Positions 51,363-59,477 of a DNA stretch of 64,000 bases are shown piece by piece. Every line of letters begins with the position of its first letter. Position 1 is the first letter of the stretch. The notes under the pieces were generated by a model. It was not told the DNA's origin. It ran no database searches and worked only from the letters and a program-made list of their open reading frames with translations. A program made the translations under genes and the position numbers. Source of the stretch: Mycobacterium sp. MS1601 (GTDB lineage: Bacteria; Actinomycetota; Actinomycetes; Mycobacteriales; Mycobacteriaceae); the NCBI RefSeq assembly GCF_001984215.1, contig NZ_CP019420.1, positions 1,984,001 through 2,048,000 on the forward strand. The letters are read 5' to 3'.

Positions 51363-52687
51363 CCGCCACTAGGACTGAGCGTCAACGGTTGTGGCGACGA
51401 CGGTGAACCGCAGCACCCGCCGCCGAGATTCTCGGCGTCCGGGGTGTCGAACAGCCCGGCGCCACTGCAGACCCCGGTATCGGGCAGTGTCAGCTCTACC
51501 TGCCGGGCAGCCTCGTGGTCGCCGGCCAGTTCGGCGGCGATGCTGCGCACCTGCTCGTAACCGGTCATCGCCAGGAAGGTGGGCGCCCGACCATAGGACT
51601 TCATGCCCACGATGTAGAGGTTCGGCTCCGGATGGGCGAGTTCGGCTGCACCATGCGGCGCCACGCTGCCGCACGAGTGCATGTTCGGATCGATGGATCC
51701 CGCCAGCTTGATCGGCGCCTGCAGGATCGGGTCCAGCGCGATACGCATCTCCGAAAGAAACGACAGATCCGGCCGGAAGCCGGTCAGGACAACGACGTGA
51801 TCGGCCGGCGGCAACGACCGACCATCTTCGGCCGTCACGACAGCACCATCATCGACCAGGTCGACACGCTCGGTACGAAACCCGGTCAACAGTGAAACCC
51901 GCTGCGCCTCAACAGCTTCCTTGGATCGAACCCCCAGCGCGCCGCGCTCGGGCAGTTCATCGGCAGCGCCGCCGCCAAAGGTCTCGCCGGTGACTCCACG
52001 GCGCAGCAGCCACGTCACCGTCGTCGAGGGATCCTGACGCACCACCTCGTCGAGGTGGATCACCGCGGTCATCGCCGAATGTCCGCTGCCGATCACCACC
52101 ACATGCTTGCCCGCCAGCGCCGAGGCATGTGCGCGCGTCGGCGGAACATAGCTGATCACGCCCGAGGCGGCTGCTGTCCGCTCACCGAATGCGGGAACAC
52201 CGTCAGCGCCAGCGGGATTGGGCTGTCCCCATGTTCCGGACGCATCGATGACTGCGCGCGCCTGGATACGGCGCTCGGCGCCCTCGGCGTCGGCCACGTG
52301 CAAGACAAACGGGGCCTCGGCTCGACCCGGACTGACCAGCCGGTCGCGGCCCAGTCGCGATACCGCTTCCACGCGCGCGCCGTACTGCACCCGCTCTCCC
52401 AGAGCTGCTGCCAGCGGCGCAAGATAGTCGTCGATCCACTGGCGGCCGGTCGGAAATCCTGTTTGCGGCACAACCCAGCCGCTGGGCACCAAAAGACGGA
52501 CTGCCGCGGGGTCCACCAGTTCGGGCCACGGCGAGAACGTGCGCACGTGGGCCCATTGCTCCACCGCTGCACCGGGTCCCGTGCCGGCCTCGAGCACCAG
52601 CGGGGTGAGTCCGCGCTCCAGCAATTGTGCAGCCGCGGCCAGACCCAGCGGTCCGGCGCCGATCACCACAACAGGCAGCTCAGGCAT
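51359..52687 (-). CDS. arsO: ArsO-like flavin-dependent monooxygenase with C-terminal cysteine tail
   Basis: 442 aa FAD/NAD(P)-binding oxidoreductase. The FAD motif is VVVIGAGPLGLAAAAQL (about 5-21), the NADPH motif is VVVIGSGHSAMTAV (about 194-207), and DHVVVLTGFRPDLSFL lies near 317-332. It matches flavin monooxygenases (ArsO) found in actinobacterial ars clusters. The C-terminal 40 residues are unusual, with Cys407 (TGVCSGAG) and vicinal Cys425-Cys426 (GGGCCG). These could bind trivalent arsenic. Divergent from arsR2 across 78 bases containing operators. Upstream of and coupled to the MFS gene. Confidence 0.85.
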   Translation of the reverse strand: MPELPVVVIGAGPLGLAAAAQLLERGLTPLVLEAGTGPGAAVEQWAHVRTFSPWPELVDPAAVRLLVPSGWVVPQTGFPTGRQWIDDYLAPLAAALGERVQYGARVEAVSRLGRDRLVSPGRAEAPFVLHVADAEGAERRIQARAVIDASGTWGQPNPAGADGVPAFGERTAAASGVISYVPPTRAHASALAGKHVVVIGSGHSAMTAVIHLDEVVRQDPSTTVTWLLRRGVTGETFGGGAADELPERGALGVRSKEAVEAQRVSLLTGFRTERVDLVDDGAVVTAEDGRSLPPADHVVVLTGFRPDLSFLSEMRIALDPILQAPIKLAGSIDPNMHSCGSVAPHGAAELAHPEPNLYIVGMKSYGRAPTFLAMTGYEQVRSIAAELAGDHEAARQVELTLPDTGVCSGAGLFDTPDAENLGGGCCGSPSSPQPLTLSPSGG

Positions 52688-52700
52688 CCCACAGCCCTCT

Positions 52701-52744
52701 CATCGACATTCTTCGATGGATCGATGGTGCGCGACCCATCGAAG
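52701..52744. promoter_or_regulatory. arsO/arsR2 divergent operator
   Basis: CATCGA-N6-TCGATG (52701-52718), the geometry of ArsR/SmtB sites, overlaps a second inverted repeat CTTCGATGG (52711-52719) and CCATCGAAG (52736-52744). It lies between divergent arsO (start 52687) and arsR2 (start 52766), so one repressor could control both. Confidence 0.65.
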
Positions 52745-52765
52745 TTTGTCAATGCGTGTGCCATC

Positions 52766-53122
52766 ATGGACGGCATGGAGACCGTGACCGCCGACGACCT
52801 GGCCGCCTGCTGCTCGCGCCTGACCGGCGGCGTGCTGGATACCGCCGCTGCCGAACGCCTCGCCGCGGTGTTCAAGGCGCTGGCCGACCCCGCCCGCGTC
52901 AAACTGATGTCACTCATCGCCGCCTCCGATGGTGGCGAAGCATGCATCTGTGACCTCACCGAACCGCTTGGACTGAGCCAACCCACGGTGTCACATCATA
53001 TGAAGCTGCTTGTCGAGGTTGGCCTCGTCAGTCGCGATCAACGCGGCAAGTGGGCGTACTACCGAGTCAATAGTGAGGCATTGGACCGCATCGCCTACTG
53101 CATGCTGACGCCGGAGAACTGA
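52766..53122 (+). CDS. arsR: ArsR/SmtB family repressor 2
   Basis: 118 aa. Winged-helix with ACICDLTEPLGLSQPTVSHH, the alpha3 CxC arsenic motif plus recognition helix, and an N-terminal Cys pair (AACCSRL). About as similar in plan to arsR1 as typical paralogues, with different flanks, so the two halves of the ars locus may have separate origins. ATG 52766, and ATG 52775 is an alternative. Likely represses arsO-MFS on the opposite strand and itself. Confidence 0.9.
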   Translation: MDGMETVTADDLAACCSRLTGGVLDTAAAERLAAVFKALADPARVKLMSLIAASDGGEACICDLTEPLGLSQPTVSHHMKLLVEVGLVSRDQRGKWAYYRVNSEALDRIAYCMLTPEN

Positions 53123-53151
53123 CGTCCGCAGTTTCATGGCAGGCTGGCGTC

Positions 53152-53646
53152 ATGGCCCGCTGGTTTCCGCTCGAACCCACCGACGCGACGAGGTTCGACA
53201 CCGCCACGCACATCTTCCGCTACCAGAGGCACTTCGACGCGTCACCGGAGACAGTGTGGACATCGTTGGCCTCGGATCACTCACTGGCCGACTGGGGATC
53301 GTCGGTGCAGTCGGTGACCTGGACGTCGCCGCGGCCGTTCGGCGTCGGCGCCACCCGCGAGGTGGCACTGCCCGCCGGCGTCGCCCGGGTACGTGAAGAA
53401 TTCTTCCGGTGGGACGAGGGGTCGGGTTACTCGTTTTTTGTCTACGAGGCCAGTGCGCCACTGTTCCGTCGCTTCGCCGAGGACTATTCGATTGCTCCGG
53501 AGGGCACAGGCACCCATTTCAGCTGGACGGTGGCCATCGACCCCAAGAGCGCACTGCGGTTGCCGTTCCAGGTCCTGGCGCCGGTGCTCAAAGCGGCGTT
53601 CGGGAGGATGGCCGCCGACGGCGAGAGGTATTTCGCCGACAGTTAG
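53152..53646 (+). CDS. SRPBCC (START-like) family protein
   Basis: 164 aa polyketide-cyclase/START-like lipid-binding fold. RYQRHFDASPETVWTSLAS is the first strand and helix, a beta sheet follows, and the C-terminal helix VLAPVLKAAFGRMAADGER closes the pocket. Binds a hydrophobic ligand, unidentified. ATG 53152, 29 bases after arsR2. It precedes the acyl-CoA thioesterase by 12 bases, so it may belong to that unit rather than to ars. Confidence 0.82.
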   Translation: MARWFPLEPTDATRFDTATHIFRYQRHFDASPETVWTSLASDHSLADWGSSVQSVTWTSPRPFGVGATREVALPAGVARVREEFFRWDEGSGYSFFVYEASAPLFRRFAEDYSIAPEGTGTHFSWTVAIDPKSALRLPFQVLAPVLKAAFGRMAADGERYFADS

Positions 53647-53658
53647 AGTCGGCACACC

Positions 53659-54438
53659 ATGAGCTGGATCGCCGACCTGTTGTCCTTCGAGCGTGACGGC
53701 GACGTCTTCGTCGTACCGGACCCGGCGGGCGGGCGCGGTGAGCGGTTGTTCGGCGGCATGATCGCCGCCCAGGCACTCGGGGCGGCCGGCGCCACAGTCG
53801 AACCCGACAAACTGCCCCAGTCGCTGCACGCATACTTCGTCCGCGGCGGCCGGTTCGGCGTTGAACTGCAGTTCCACGTGGAACGCACCCGCGACGGCCG
53901 CTCCTTCGACACCCGGCGGGTCACGGCCGTGCAGGAGGACAAGATCATCTTCGAGATGATCGCGTCGTTCCACCGTCCCGAGACGGGAGCCGACTGGCAC
54001 CCGACACCGCCGGCGTCGCTCGAGTTGGACGCGGCACTGCCCAAGCATCCCGGGCTGTCCATCACCGAGCACCTGGAGATCCGCACGGCGGCGTCGGATC
54101 CGTCGGCGTTCGCCGTGCCGCCCTACTGGGTGCGGTTCCGCGATCCGGTCGAGGCCGATCCGCTCACCCGCTCATGTGCACTGACCTTCGTCACCGACCT
54201 GGGACCGGTGCCCGCCGCCCGCCCAGCCGGCACACCGCTGCGCCCAGACGTGGGATACGCAGCCAGCCTTGATCATTCGGTGTGGTTCCACCGCCCGTTC
54301 GACCCCACCGAGTGGCACCGTTACGAGGTTCGCCCGGTCAACAACAATGACAACCGCGGCCTCGTCGTGGGCTCGATGTACAACCGGTCGGATCAGCTGG
54401 TCGCCAGCATGACGCAGGAGGCGCTGTGGCGGGTGTGA
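53659..54438 (+). CDS. Acyl-CoA thioesterase II (TesB-like)
   Basis: 259 aa double hot-dog thioesterase releasing free fatty acid from acyl-CoA. The N-terminal repeat has RLFGGMIAAQALGAA and SLHAYFVRGG. The C-terminal repeat has AASLDHSVWFHRPF, with the catalytic Asp, and GLVVGSMYNRSDQLVASMTQE. Length is near that of TesB (about 286 in E. coli). 12 bases after the SRPBCC gene, probably co-transcribed. Confidence 0.92.
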   Translation: MSWIADLLSFERDGDVFVVPDPAGGRGERLFGGMIAAQALGAAGATVEPDKLPQSLHAYFVRGGRFGVELQFHVERTRDGRSFDTRRVTAVQEDKIIFEMIASFHRPETGADWHPTPPASLELDAALPKHPGLSITEHLEIRTAASDPSAFAVPPYWVRFRDPVEADPLTRSCALTFVTDLGPVPAARPAGTPLRPDVGYAASLDHSVWFHRPFDPTEWHRYEVRPVNNNDNRGLVVGSMYNRSDQLVASMTQEALWRV

Positions 54439-54487
54439 CCTTCAGGAGAACTGGTTTCTGACGCTATCACCCGGGTACCACATCCCC

Positions 54488-55504
54488 GTGACCCTTGCGA
54501 CTCCCCGCCTCGAGCCCTTCCTTCCCACCGCCGTAGGACCGCTGTCCGCAGCCGTGGTCGAGGTTCTCGGAGAGCGTCCACCACGCCGCCAGCTCACCCG
54601 GATCTCGGTACCTGCCATCGACTCCGACCCGTGGGGCCTGGATCTGCAGTTGGCCCTGTATGTGTGCTATGAGCTGCACTATCGCGGATTTCACGGTGTC
54701 GATCCCGCGTGGGAGTGGAATCCCGGTCTGTTGCACCTGCGGGCACAGTTGGAAATCGCCTTCCTGGACGCGGTGACCAACGAGGTGGGCTGTCTGGACG
54801 ACGCTCGCGTCGAGGAGGAAATGGACCGGATCTCCCACGAACCCGCCAACGGTGACGGTCCGTCCTGGTTCATCCGGGGCACGGCGACATGGGACCAGGT
54901 GCTGGAGTATTTCGTGCACCGTTCGATCTATCACCTCAAGGAGGCCGACCCGCACGCGTTCACCATCCCCCGGCTCAGCGGGCAGGCCAAGGCATCCTTT
55001 GTGGCGGTGGAGTTCGACGAGTACGGCGGGGGCCGCGCAGAAAACGTGCACCAGCAGCTGTTCGCCGACCTGATGGCGGCCGCAGGTCTGGACCCGAGCT
55101 ATCTAGGCTATATCGATCATGTTCCCGCAGAGGCACTTTCAGCGGTCAACCTGATGTCGATGTTCGGCCTGCACAGAGCCTTTCGCGGCGCGGCGGTGGG
55201 CCATTTCGCCTCCACCGAGATCACCTCACCCCCTGGTTCGGCGAGGCTGGTGCAAGGGCTGCAACGACTCGGCGCACCCGAGGAATGTGTCCGGTTCTAC
55301 CGCGAACATGTGGAGGCCGACGCAGTTCACGAGCAGGTGGTGCGTACCGACGTGGTGGGCGCGCTGTTGGGCACCGAGCCTGAGCTCGAGCCTGACGTGG
55401 TGTTCGGTATCCGCGCCCACGCCGTGGTCGAGGACCGGTTGGCCGACATGCTGATGACGCATTGGACTGACGGTCAGTCCACGCTGAGACGGCCCCTGAG
55501 CTGA
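54488..55504 (+). CDS. Iron-containing redox enzyme (heme-oxygenase-like di-iron oxidase family)
   Basis: 338 aa, mostly helical, of the heme-oxygenase-like di-iron oxidase/oxygenase type. The metal-binding signatures are EFDEYGGGRAENVHQQLFAD (about 175-194) and EHVEADAVHEQVV (about 274-286). A Glu/His pair also lies in YFVHRSIYHLKEADPH (about 142-157). Family members cleave or desaturate amino-acid or fatty-acid substrates. This one's substrate is unknown. GTG start. Convergent with a CDGSH Fe-S protein that might supply iron or electrons. Confidence 0.82.
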   Translation: MTLATPRLEPFLPTAVGPLSAAVVEVLGERPPRRQLTRISVPAIDSDPWGLDLQLALYVCYELHYRGFHGVDPAWEWNPGLLHLRAQLEIAFLDAVTNEVGCLDDARVEEEMDRISHEPANGDGPSWFIRGTATWDQVLEYFVHRSIYHLKEADPHAFTIPRLSGQAKASFVAVEFDEYGGGRAENVHQQLFADLMAAAGLDPSYLGYIDHVPAEALSAVNLMSMFGLHRAFRGAAVGHFASTEITSPPGSARLVQGLQRLGAPEECVRFYREHVEADAVHEQVVRTDVVGALLGTEPELEPDVVFGIRAHAVVEDRLADMLMTHWTDGQSTLRRPLS

Positions 55505-55512
55505 CTGCCCGG

Positions 55513-55707
55513 TCAAGGGCGCGCTGTGCGACGGTGACTGGTGTCGCACAGCGGATAGGTCTTGCTGCGCCGACAGGCACAGATGGCGACCATGAAGCGA
55601 TCGGATTCGACGATGCTGCCGTCGGGCATCTCGATGCACACCGGCCCTTCGACCATGATCGGCCCCTTCGGAACGATCCGGACCCGCCGAGGCGCGGTGT
55701 CGCTCAC
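55513..55707 (-). CDS. CDGSH-type iron-sulfur protein
   Basis: 64 aa. CACRRSKTYPLCDTSHRR matches the CxCx2Sx3PxCDx2H [2Fe-2S] motif with three Cys and one His ligand. A short beta strand region (IMVEGPVCIEMPDGS) precedes it. The family carries redox-active, pH-labile clusters used in iron/ROS handling. GTG 55707 overlaps the methyltransferase stop (GTGA). Its 3' end is 8 bases from the convergent di-iron oxidase gene. Confidence 0.9.
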   Translation of the reverse strand: MSDTAPRRVRIVPKGPIMVEGPVCIEMPDGSIVESDRFMVAICACRRSKTYPLCDTSHRRTARP

Positions 55708-56396
55708 TGCTTGTCGGCTCTGATCACCACGAGCTCCTCCATCCGCAGGCCGCGGGCCAGCCGTCCTGTCTGCTCCAGCCATTCGGCATGCGAGGACAAC
55801 ACCGGACCGAACGGAATCAGTTGCCAGGCAACCACCTCGGCGGACAGCCCGCCATCGCGGAAAGCCTGAAGCGACTGCTCGATGCCGGTGAACTCCGACT
55901 GCACCAGCAGCATGGTGCCACCGGAAGCCAGGAGGTGGGGAGCCAGGGCGCACAGCGGGTCCACAATCCCCCGTCCGTCGAGGCCGCCATCCCAGGAGCC
56001 AACCGGATCGGCCCCGACCGGAACACCCAGGGCCGCAGTCGATGTTGTCGGAACATACGGCGGATTCGCCAGCACCACGTCATAGGGTCCGCCATCGAGA
56101 GCACTCTCGAAAGAGCCCAGTCGAACCTCGACGTCAACCTCGGCTGCAGCAGCATTGCGCCGGGCGCAGGCCACCGCCTGCTCCGAGATATCCCATGCGG
56201 TAACGGTTTCTGCGCCCAGCTCGGCAGCCGCGATCGCGCCGATGCCGCTGCCGGTACACAGATCGGCCACCCGCCGCCCCACCACCACGGTGCTTCGTTC
56301 CAGCGTGTCGATCAACAGGCGTGAATCTTCCTGCGGTCGATAGACATCCGTTGTCGCCACGACGGATTCGTGTGGATCGGGGAGCATTGTGGTCAC
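55704..56396 (-). CDS. HemK2/MTQ2-type N5-glutamine methyltransferase-like protein
   Basis: 230 aa SAM-dependent methyltransferase. SAM motif ADLCTGSGIGAIAAAELG and catalytic VLANPPYVPT (NPPY, amide-methylating). VYRPQEDSRLLIDTL at the N-terminus is shared with MTQ2/PrmC-type enzymes. Lacks the N-terminal helical domain of PrmC, so resembles eukaryotic-type MTQ2. Target may be a small molecule or protein. GTG 56396, with ATG 56387 also possible. Coupled to the CDGSH gene. Confidence 0.87.
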   Translation of the reverse strand: MTTMLPDPHESVVATTDVYRPQEDSRLLIDTLERSTVVVGRRVADLCTGSGIGAIAAAELGAETVTAWDISEQAVACARRNAAAAEVDVEVRLGSFESALDGGPYDVVLANPPYVPTTSTAALGVPVGADPVGSWDGGLDGRGIVDPLCALAPHLLASGGTMLLVQSEFTGIEQSLQAFRDGGLSAEVVAWQLIPFGPVLSSHAEWLEQTGRLARGLRMEELVVIRADKQ

Positions 56397-56527
56397 AGTG
56401 GGCCTTTCAACTTACGGCGAGCACCGGATGCGGCGCCGCGTGCGGTGATTGATGCCCTGTTTCGACTGTGTTAAACAGCTCGGCCGTTTCGCCTGCGTCG
56501 CGCGCGACGCTCGGCGAGCCGGTCTGG

Positions 56528-56692
56528 TCAATCCGGCGGCTCCTGGCCACCCTCGCCGAGATCCGGAGCCAGCTCCCTGGTGGCCATCCCACCTTCGCCG
56601 CCGTGATCCTGCGGTCCCGGCCGGTCCTTGGACTCCACCCCTTTGACTTCGTGCGGGCTGGTGGCGATGTGTTGGCTGTGTTCGTCGGTCAT
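56528..56692 (-). CDS. Small hydrophilic protein
   Basis: 54 aa, MTDEHSQHIATSPHEVKG at the N-terminus, no hydrophobic segment, rich in Gly, Glu, His and Asp, ending GGQEPPD. GGAGGAATC immediately before ATG 56692 is a strong ribosome binding site, and the start lies 16 bases past the F420-oxidoreductase stop on the same strand. Composition suggests an intrinsically disordered small protein. No family recognised. Likely missed by length filters. Confidence 0.65.
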   Translation of the reverse strand: MTDEHSQHIATSPHEVKGVESKDRPGPQDHGGEGGMATRELAPDLGEGGQEPPD

Positions 56693-56708
56693 GATTCCTC
56701 CATCTGGG

Positions 56709-57695
56709 TCACGGGGCCGCGGAGCGCAGCGCCGCCAACAGCGGCTCGGCTGCTTCCTTGAAGAACAGGTCCTGTTGGTCGCCGCCGATTTGGACCAGGG
56801 CGATGTCGGTGAAACCGGCATCCCAGTACTCTGCGACTGCCTCGACGATCGCGTCGAGGTCGGGCCCGCACGGTATCGCCTCGGCGACGTCCTCTGGACG
56901 GACGAACTGCGTCGCACCGGCAAACCCCGCGGTGGTCGGCAGGTCGGCGTTCACAGACCATCCGCCGGCAAACCAGCGGAACTGTTCGTGGGCGCGCTGA
57001 ACTGCCGCCTCGCGGCTGGGATCCCAGCACACCGGGATCTGGCCGACAACGCGTCCGTCACCGGGCAGCCCGGTGCCCTGACGGGCTTCGTGCCACGCCT
57101 TGACCCGGTCCGCGGCCGGTTGCACGTCGATGTGGTGGTCGGCCAGCGTCGCGAACCTCTCCACCGCACGGTCTCCGGTCATGGAGATGCCGATACCGAT
57201 CGGATCTTCCGGAATGTCCCAGATGCGCGCCGAGTCGACCTGGAAGTGGTCGCCGTGCCAGTCCACCAGCGTGCCCGTCCACAGCTCCCGGATGATCTGG
57301 ATGGCTTCGACGAGCATGTCCTGGCGCGTCTGGATACTGGGCCAGCCCTTGCCGACGACGTGCTCGTTGAGGTTCTCTCCGGTGCCGAGACCGAGGGTGA
57401 ACCGCCCGTCGGCCAGGATCTGCAGGGTGGCGGCCTGCTGCGCGACGATCGCGGGGTGATACCGCATGGTCGGACAGGTCACATAGGAGTAGAGGTCCAC
57501 CCGTTCGGTGACGTGTGCCACGGCACCCAGTAGGGTCCAGGCATTCGGAGCGTGGCCCTGCGCTGAGAGCCACGGCGAGAAGTGATCACTGCAGACCTCG
57601 AAGTCGAAGCCGACGTGCTCAGCCGAAATGGCATGTTGAACAAGCTCTTTGGGTCCTGCTTGCTCGGTCATGAGGGTATATCCGAACCGGGTCAT
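56709..57695 (-). CDS. F420-dependent LLM-class oxidoreductase (FGD-like)
   Basis: 328 aa luciferase-like TIM-barrel enzyme using coenzyme F420. SDHFSPWLSAQGHAPNAW (about 36-53), YVTCPTMRYHPAIVAQ (about 71-86) and LGLGTGENLNEHVVG (about 101-115) resemble the F420-dependent glucose-6-phosphate dehydrogenase family. Family members reduce F420 on sugar phosphates or other alcohols. Full-length FGD1 is about 336 aa. Exact substrate unknown. ATG 57695. Followed by a small ORF on the same transcript. Confidence 0.89.
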   Translation of the reverse strand: MTRFGYTLMTEQAGPKELVQHAISAEHVGFDFEVCSDHFSPWLSAQGHAPNAWTLLGAVAHVTERVDLYSYVTCPTMRYHPAIVAQQAATLQILADGRFTLGLGTGENLNEHVVGKGWPSIQTRQDMLVEAIQIIRELWTGTLVDWHGDHFQVDSARIWDIPEDPIGIGISMTGDRAVERFATLADHHIDVQPAADRVKAWHEARQGTGLPGDGRVVGQIPVCWDPSREAAVQRAHEQFRWFAGGWSVNADLPTTAGFAGATQFVRPEDVAEAIPCGPDLDAIVEAVAEYWDAGFTDIALVQIGGDQQDLFFKEAAEPLLAALRSAAP

Positions 57696-57731
57696 GCCAG
57701 GTCGAATACCCGACCCCTACCGCGACAAACG

Positions 57732-58196
57732 CTACAACCGGGCCTTGACCGCCGCCGACACCCGCGCGCCGTCGGCTTGGCCCGCGATGATGGCGGCGGC
57801 GGCCTTCATCACCAGACCCATCTGACGCATGCCGGGCCGCTCGCCCAGCTCTTCGGCGACCTGCGCTATGGCGGTGTCCACGGCGTACGCGATTTCGTCG
57901 TCGTCGAGTTGGGTGGGCAGGTACTCCTCGATGACGGCGGCCTCGGCGCGCTCGTTGGCCGCCAGCTCTCCACGACCGTTGGTGGTGTAGATCTGTGCGG
58001 CCTCGCCCCGCTTCTTGGCTTCGCGGGTGAGCACTTTGAGTACCTCTGCGTCGGACAGTTCGCGGGCCTGTTTGCCGGAGACTTCCTCGGCCTGCACGGC
58101 AGCCAACAGCATTCGCAAGGTGGCCGTACGAAGCTTGTCCTGGACCTTCATCGCCGCGGTGAGGTCGGTCCGCAGCCGGGCCTTGAGCTCTGCCAT
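57732..58196 (-). CDS. GatB/YqeY domain-containing protein (Rv3688c-like)
   Basis: 154 aa YqeY-type protein, homologous to the C-terminal tRNA-interacting domain of GatB. Helical bundle starting KARLRTDLTAAMKVQDKLR, with IEEYLPTQLDDDEI and a C-terminal GMRQMGLVMKAAAAIIAG typical of the family. Stand-alone function unclear, possibly tRNA-related. Marks the point where the conserved mycobacterial gene order resumes after the ars-containing segment. Confidence 0.93.
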   Translation of the reverse strand: MAELKARLRTDLTAAMKVQDKLRTATLRMLLAAVQAEEVSGKQARELSDAEVLKVLTREAKKRGEAAQIYTTNGRGELAANERAEAAVIEEYLPTQLDDDEIAYAVDTAIAQVAEELGERPGMRQMGLVMKAAAAIIAGQADGARVSAAVKARL

Positions 58197-58312
58197 GTAG
58201 TCGACGCTACGCGGACCGAGCCGACCAGCCGAGCGCGTCGGCTCGTATCGTTGTCTTATCGGGTGGCCATCACCAGGATGGTCACCATGCGCAACGACGG
58301 GGGACGCTCACT

Positions 58313-59470
58313 GTGACCCAGCCGCCGATCGGGCCGGGCTGGCAGCCACCGCCCGGATATCCGCCGCCTGGATATCCACCACCCTCCGCTTATCCCCCTT
58401 ATCCCCCGCCGGGCTACCCCCAGCAGGGCTATCCCCCGCCGGGCTATCCCCCGCCGGGGTACGGGCAGTACGGGTATCCACCACCTGGCTTCCCGACGCT
58501 GCCACCGGTTGCCATGCAACCGGGCATCATCCCGTTGCGGCCACTGACCCTCGGCGACATCTTCAACGGTGCGGTCCGCTACATCCGCGTCAACCCGAAG
58601 GCCACGCTGGGACTGGCCGCCGTCGTCGTCATCGTCACCCAGGTCCTCGGGTTGATCCTGCAAATCGGTCCCCTGGCGGCGATGGGCGAGCTCGACGCAC
58701 TGCGGGGTGAGACCGAGTCGACGGCCGGGCTCATCGGACTGTTCGCCACGTCGGTGGTGGCGGCGCTGATGCAGGCACTGGCAGCGGTGATCCTCAGCGG
58801 CATGCTCACCGTTGTCGTCGGGCGTGCGGTGTTCGGATCCTCGATCACCATCGGCGAGGCGTGGGCCAAGATCAAAGGCAGGATCCTGCCTTTGCTGGGT
58901 CTGGCTGTGCTCGAACTGCTCGCCGTGATGCTGCTGGGCGGCGTCATCACCCTGATCATCGTCGGCCTGGCCGTCGGCGCCTCCGGTCCGATTGCGGCCC
59001 TGGTCGGCATCCCACTGGGGCTGGCGGGCATCGTGGGGATCGTCTACCTGTACACCATGGTGTCGTTCGCCCCGGTGGCGATCGTCCTGGAGCGCATGCC
59101 GGTGATGGATTCGATCAAGCGGTCGTTCGCGCTGGTCCGCCACGACTTCGGCCGGGTGTTCGGCATCCGCCTGCTGGCAGGCATCGTGGTGGCCGCGGTG
59201 GCCGTTGCCGTCGCGATGCCGTTCACCATCGCGCAGCTGATCGTCGGCACCGCGTCCACCACCGCGATCCTGTTGGGTACGGTGTCCGCCAGCGTCGGCG
59301 CCATTGTCGGCCAGGTGATCACCGCTCCGTTCACCGCAGGCGTGGTGGTACTGCTGTACACCGACCGCAGGATCCGGGCCGAGGCCTTCGACCTGGTGTT
59401 GCGCACCGGCGCCGCCGCAGGACCCGCCGACACCATGTCGACCGACAACCTGTGGCTGGCGCGGCGCTAG
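58313..59470 (+). CDS. Proline-rich N-terminal, polytopic membrane protein (Rv3689-like)
   Basis: 385 aa. The first 75 residues are a GYPPP-repeat region, probably cytoplasmic. After PLRPLTLGDIFNGAVRYIR about six membrane helices follow (about 100-340), with ISSA-like glycine/alanine helices. SFALVRHDFGRVFGIRLLAG is a conserved amphipathic segment of the glycerophosphoryl-diester-like membrane protein family. Function unknown. GTG start. The DUF4129 gene follows 7 bases later, so it is first in the moxR2 operon. Confidence 0.85.
   Translation: MTQPPIGPGWQPPPGYPPPGYPPPSAYPPYPPPGYPQQGYPPPGYPPPGYGQYGYPPPGFPTLPPVAMQPGIIPLRPLTLGDIFNGAVRYIRVNPKATLGLAAVVVIVTQVLGLILQIGPLAAMGELDALRGETESTAGLIGLFATSVVAALMQALAAVILSGMLTVVVGRAVFGSSITIGEAWAKIKGRILPLLGLAVLELLAVMLLGGVITLIIVGLAVGASGPIAALVGIPLGLAGIVGIVYLYTMVSFAPVAIVLERMPVMDSIKRSFALVRHDFGRVFGIRLLAGIVVAAVAVAVAMPFTIAQLIVGTASTTAILLGTVSASVGAIVGQVITAPFTAGVVVLLYTDRRIRAEAFDLVLRTGAAAGPADTMSTDNLWLARR
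58346..58495 (+). repeat. Coding proline-rich tandem repeat
   Basis: Tandem units coding GYPPP and variants (GYPPPGYPP), built from repeated ccgccgggctat-type blocks, in the N-terminal tail of the preceding gene product. Prone to length variation. Confidence 0.7.
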
Positions 59471-59477
59471 GGACCTG

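Noticed and set aside
56407..56592. 61-codon minus-strand frame beside the small ORF
   Set aside because: It overlaps the better-supported 56528-56692 frame, lacks a ribosome site and has shadow-like composition.
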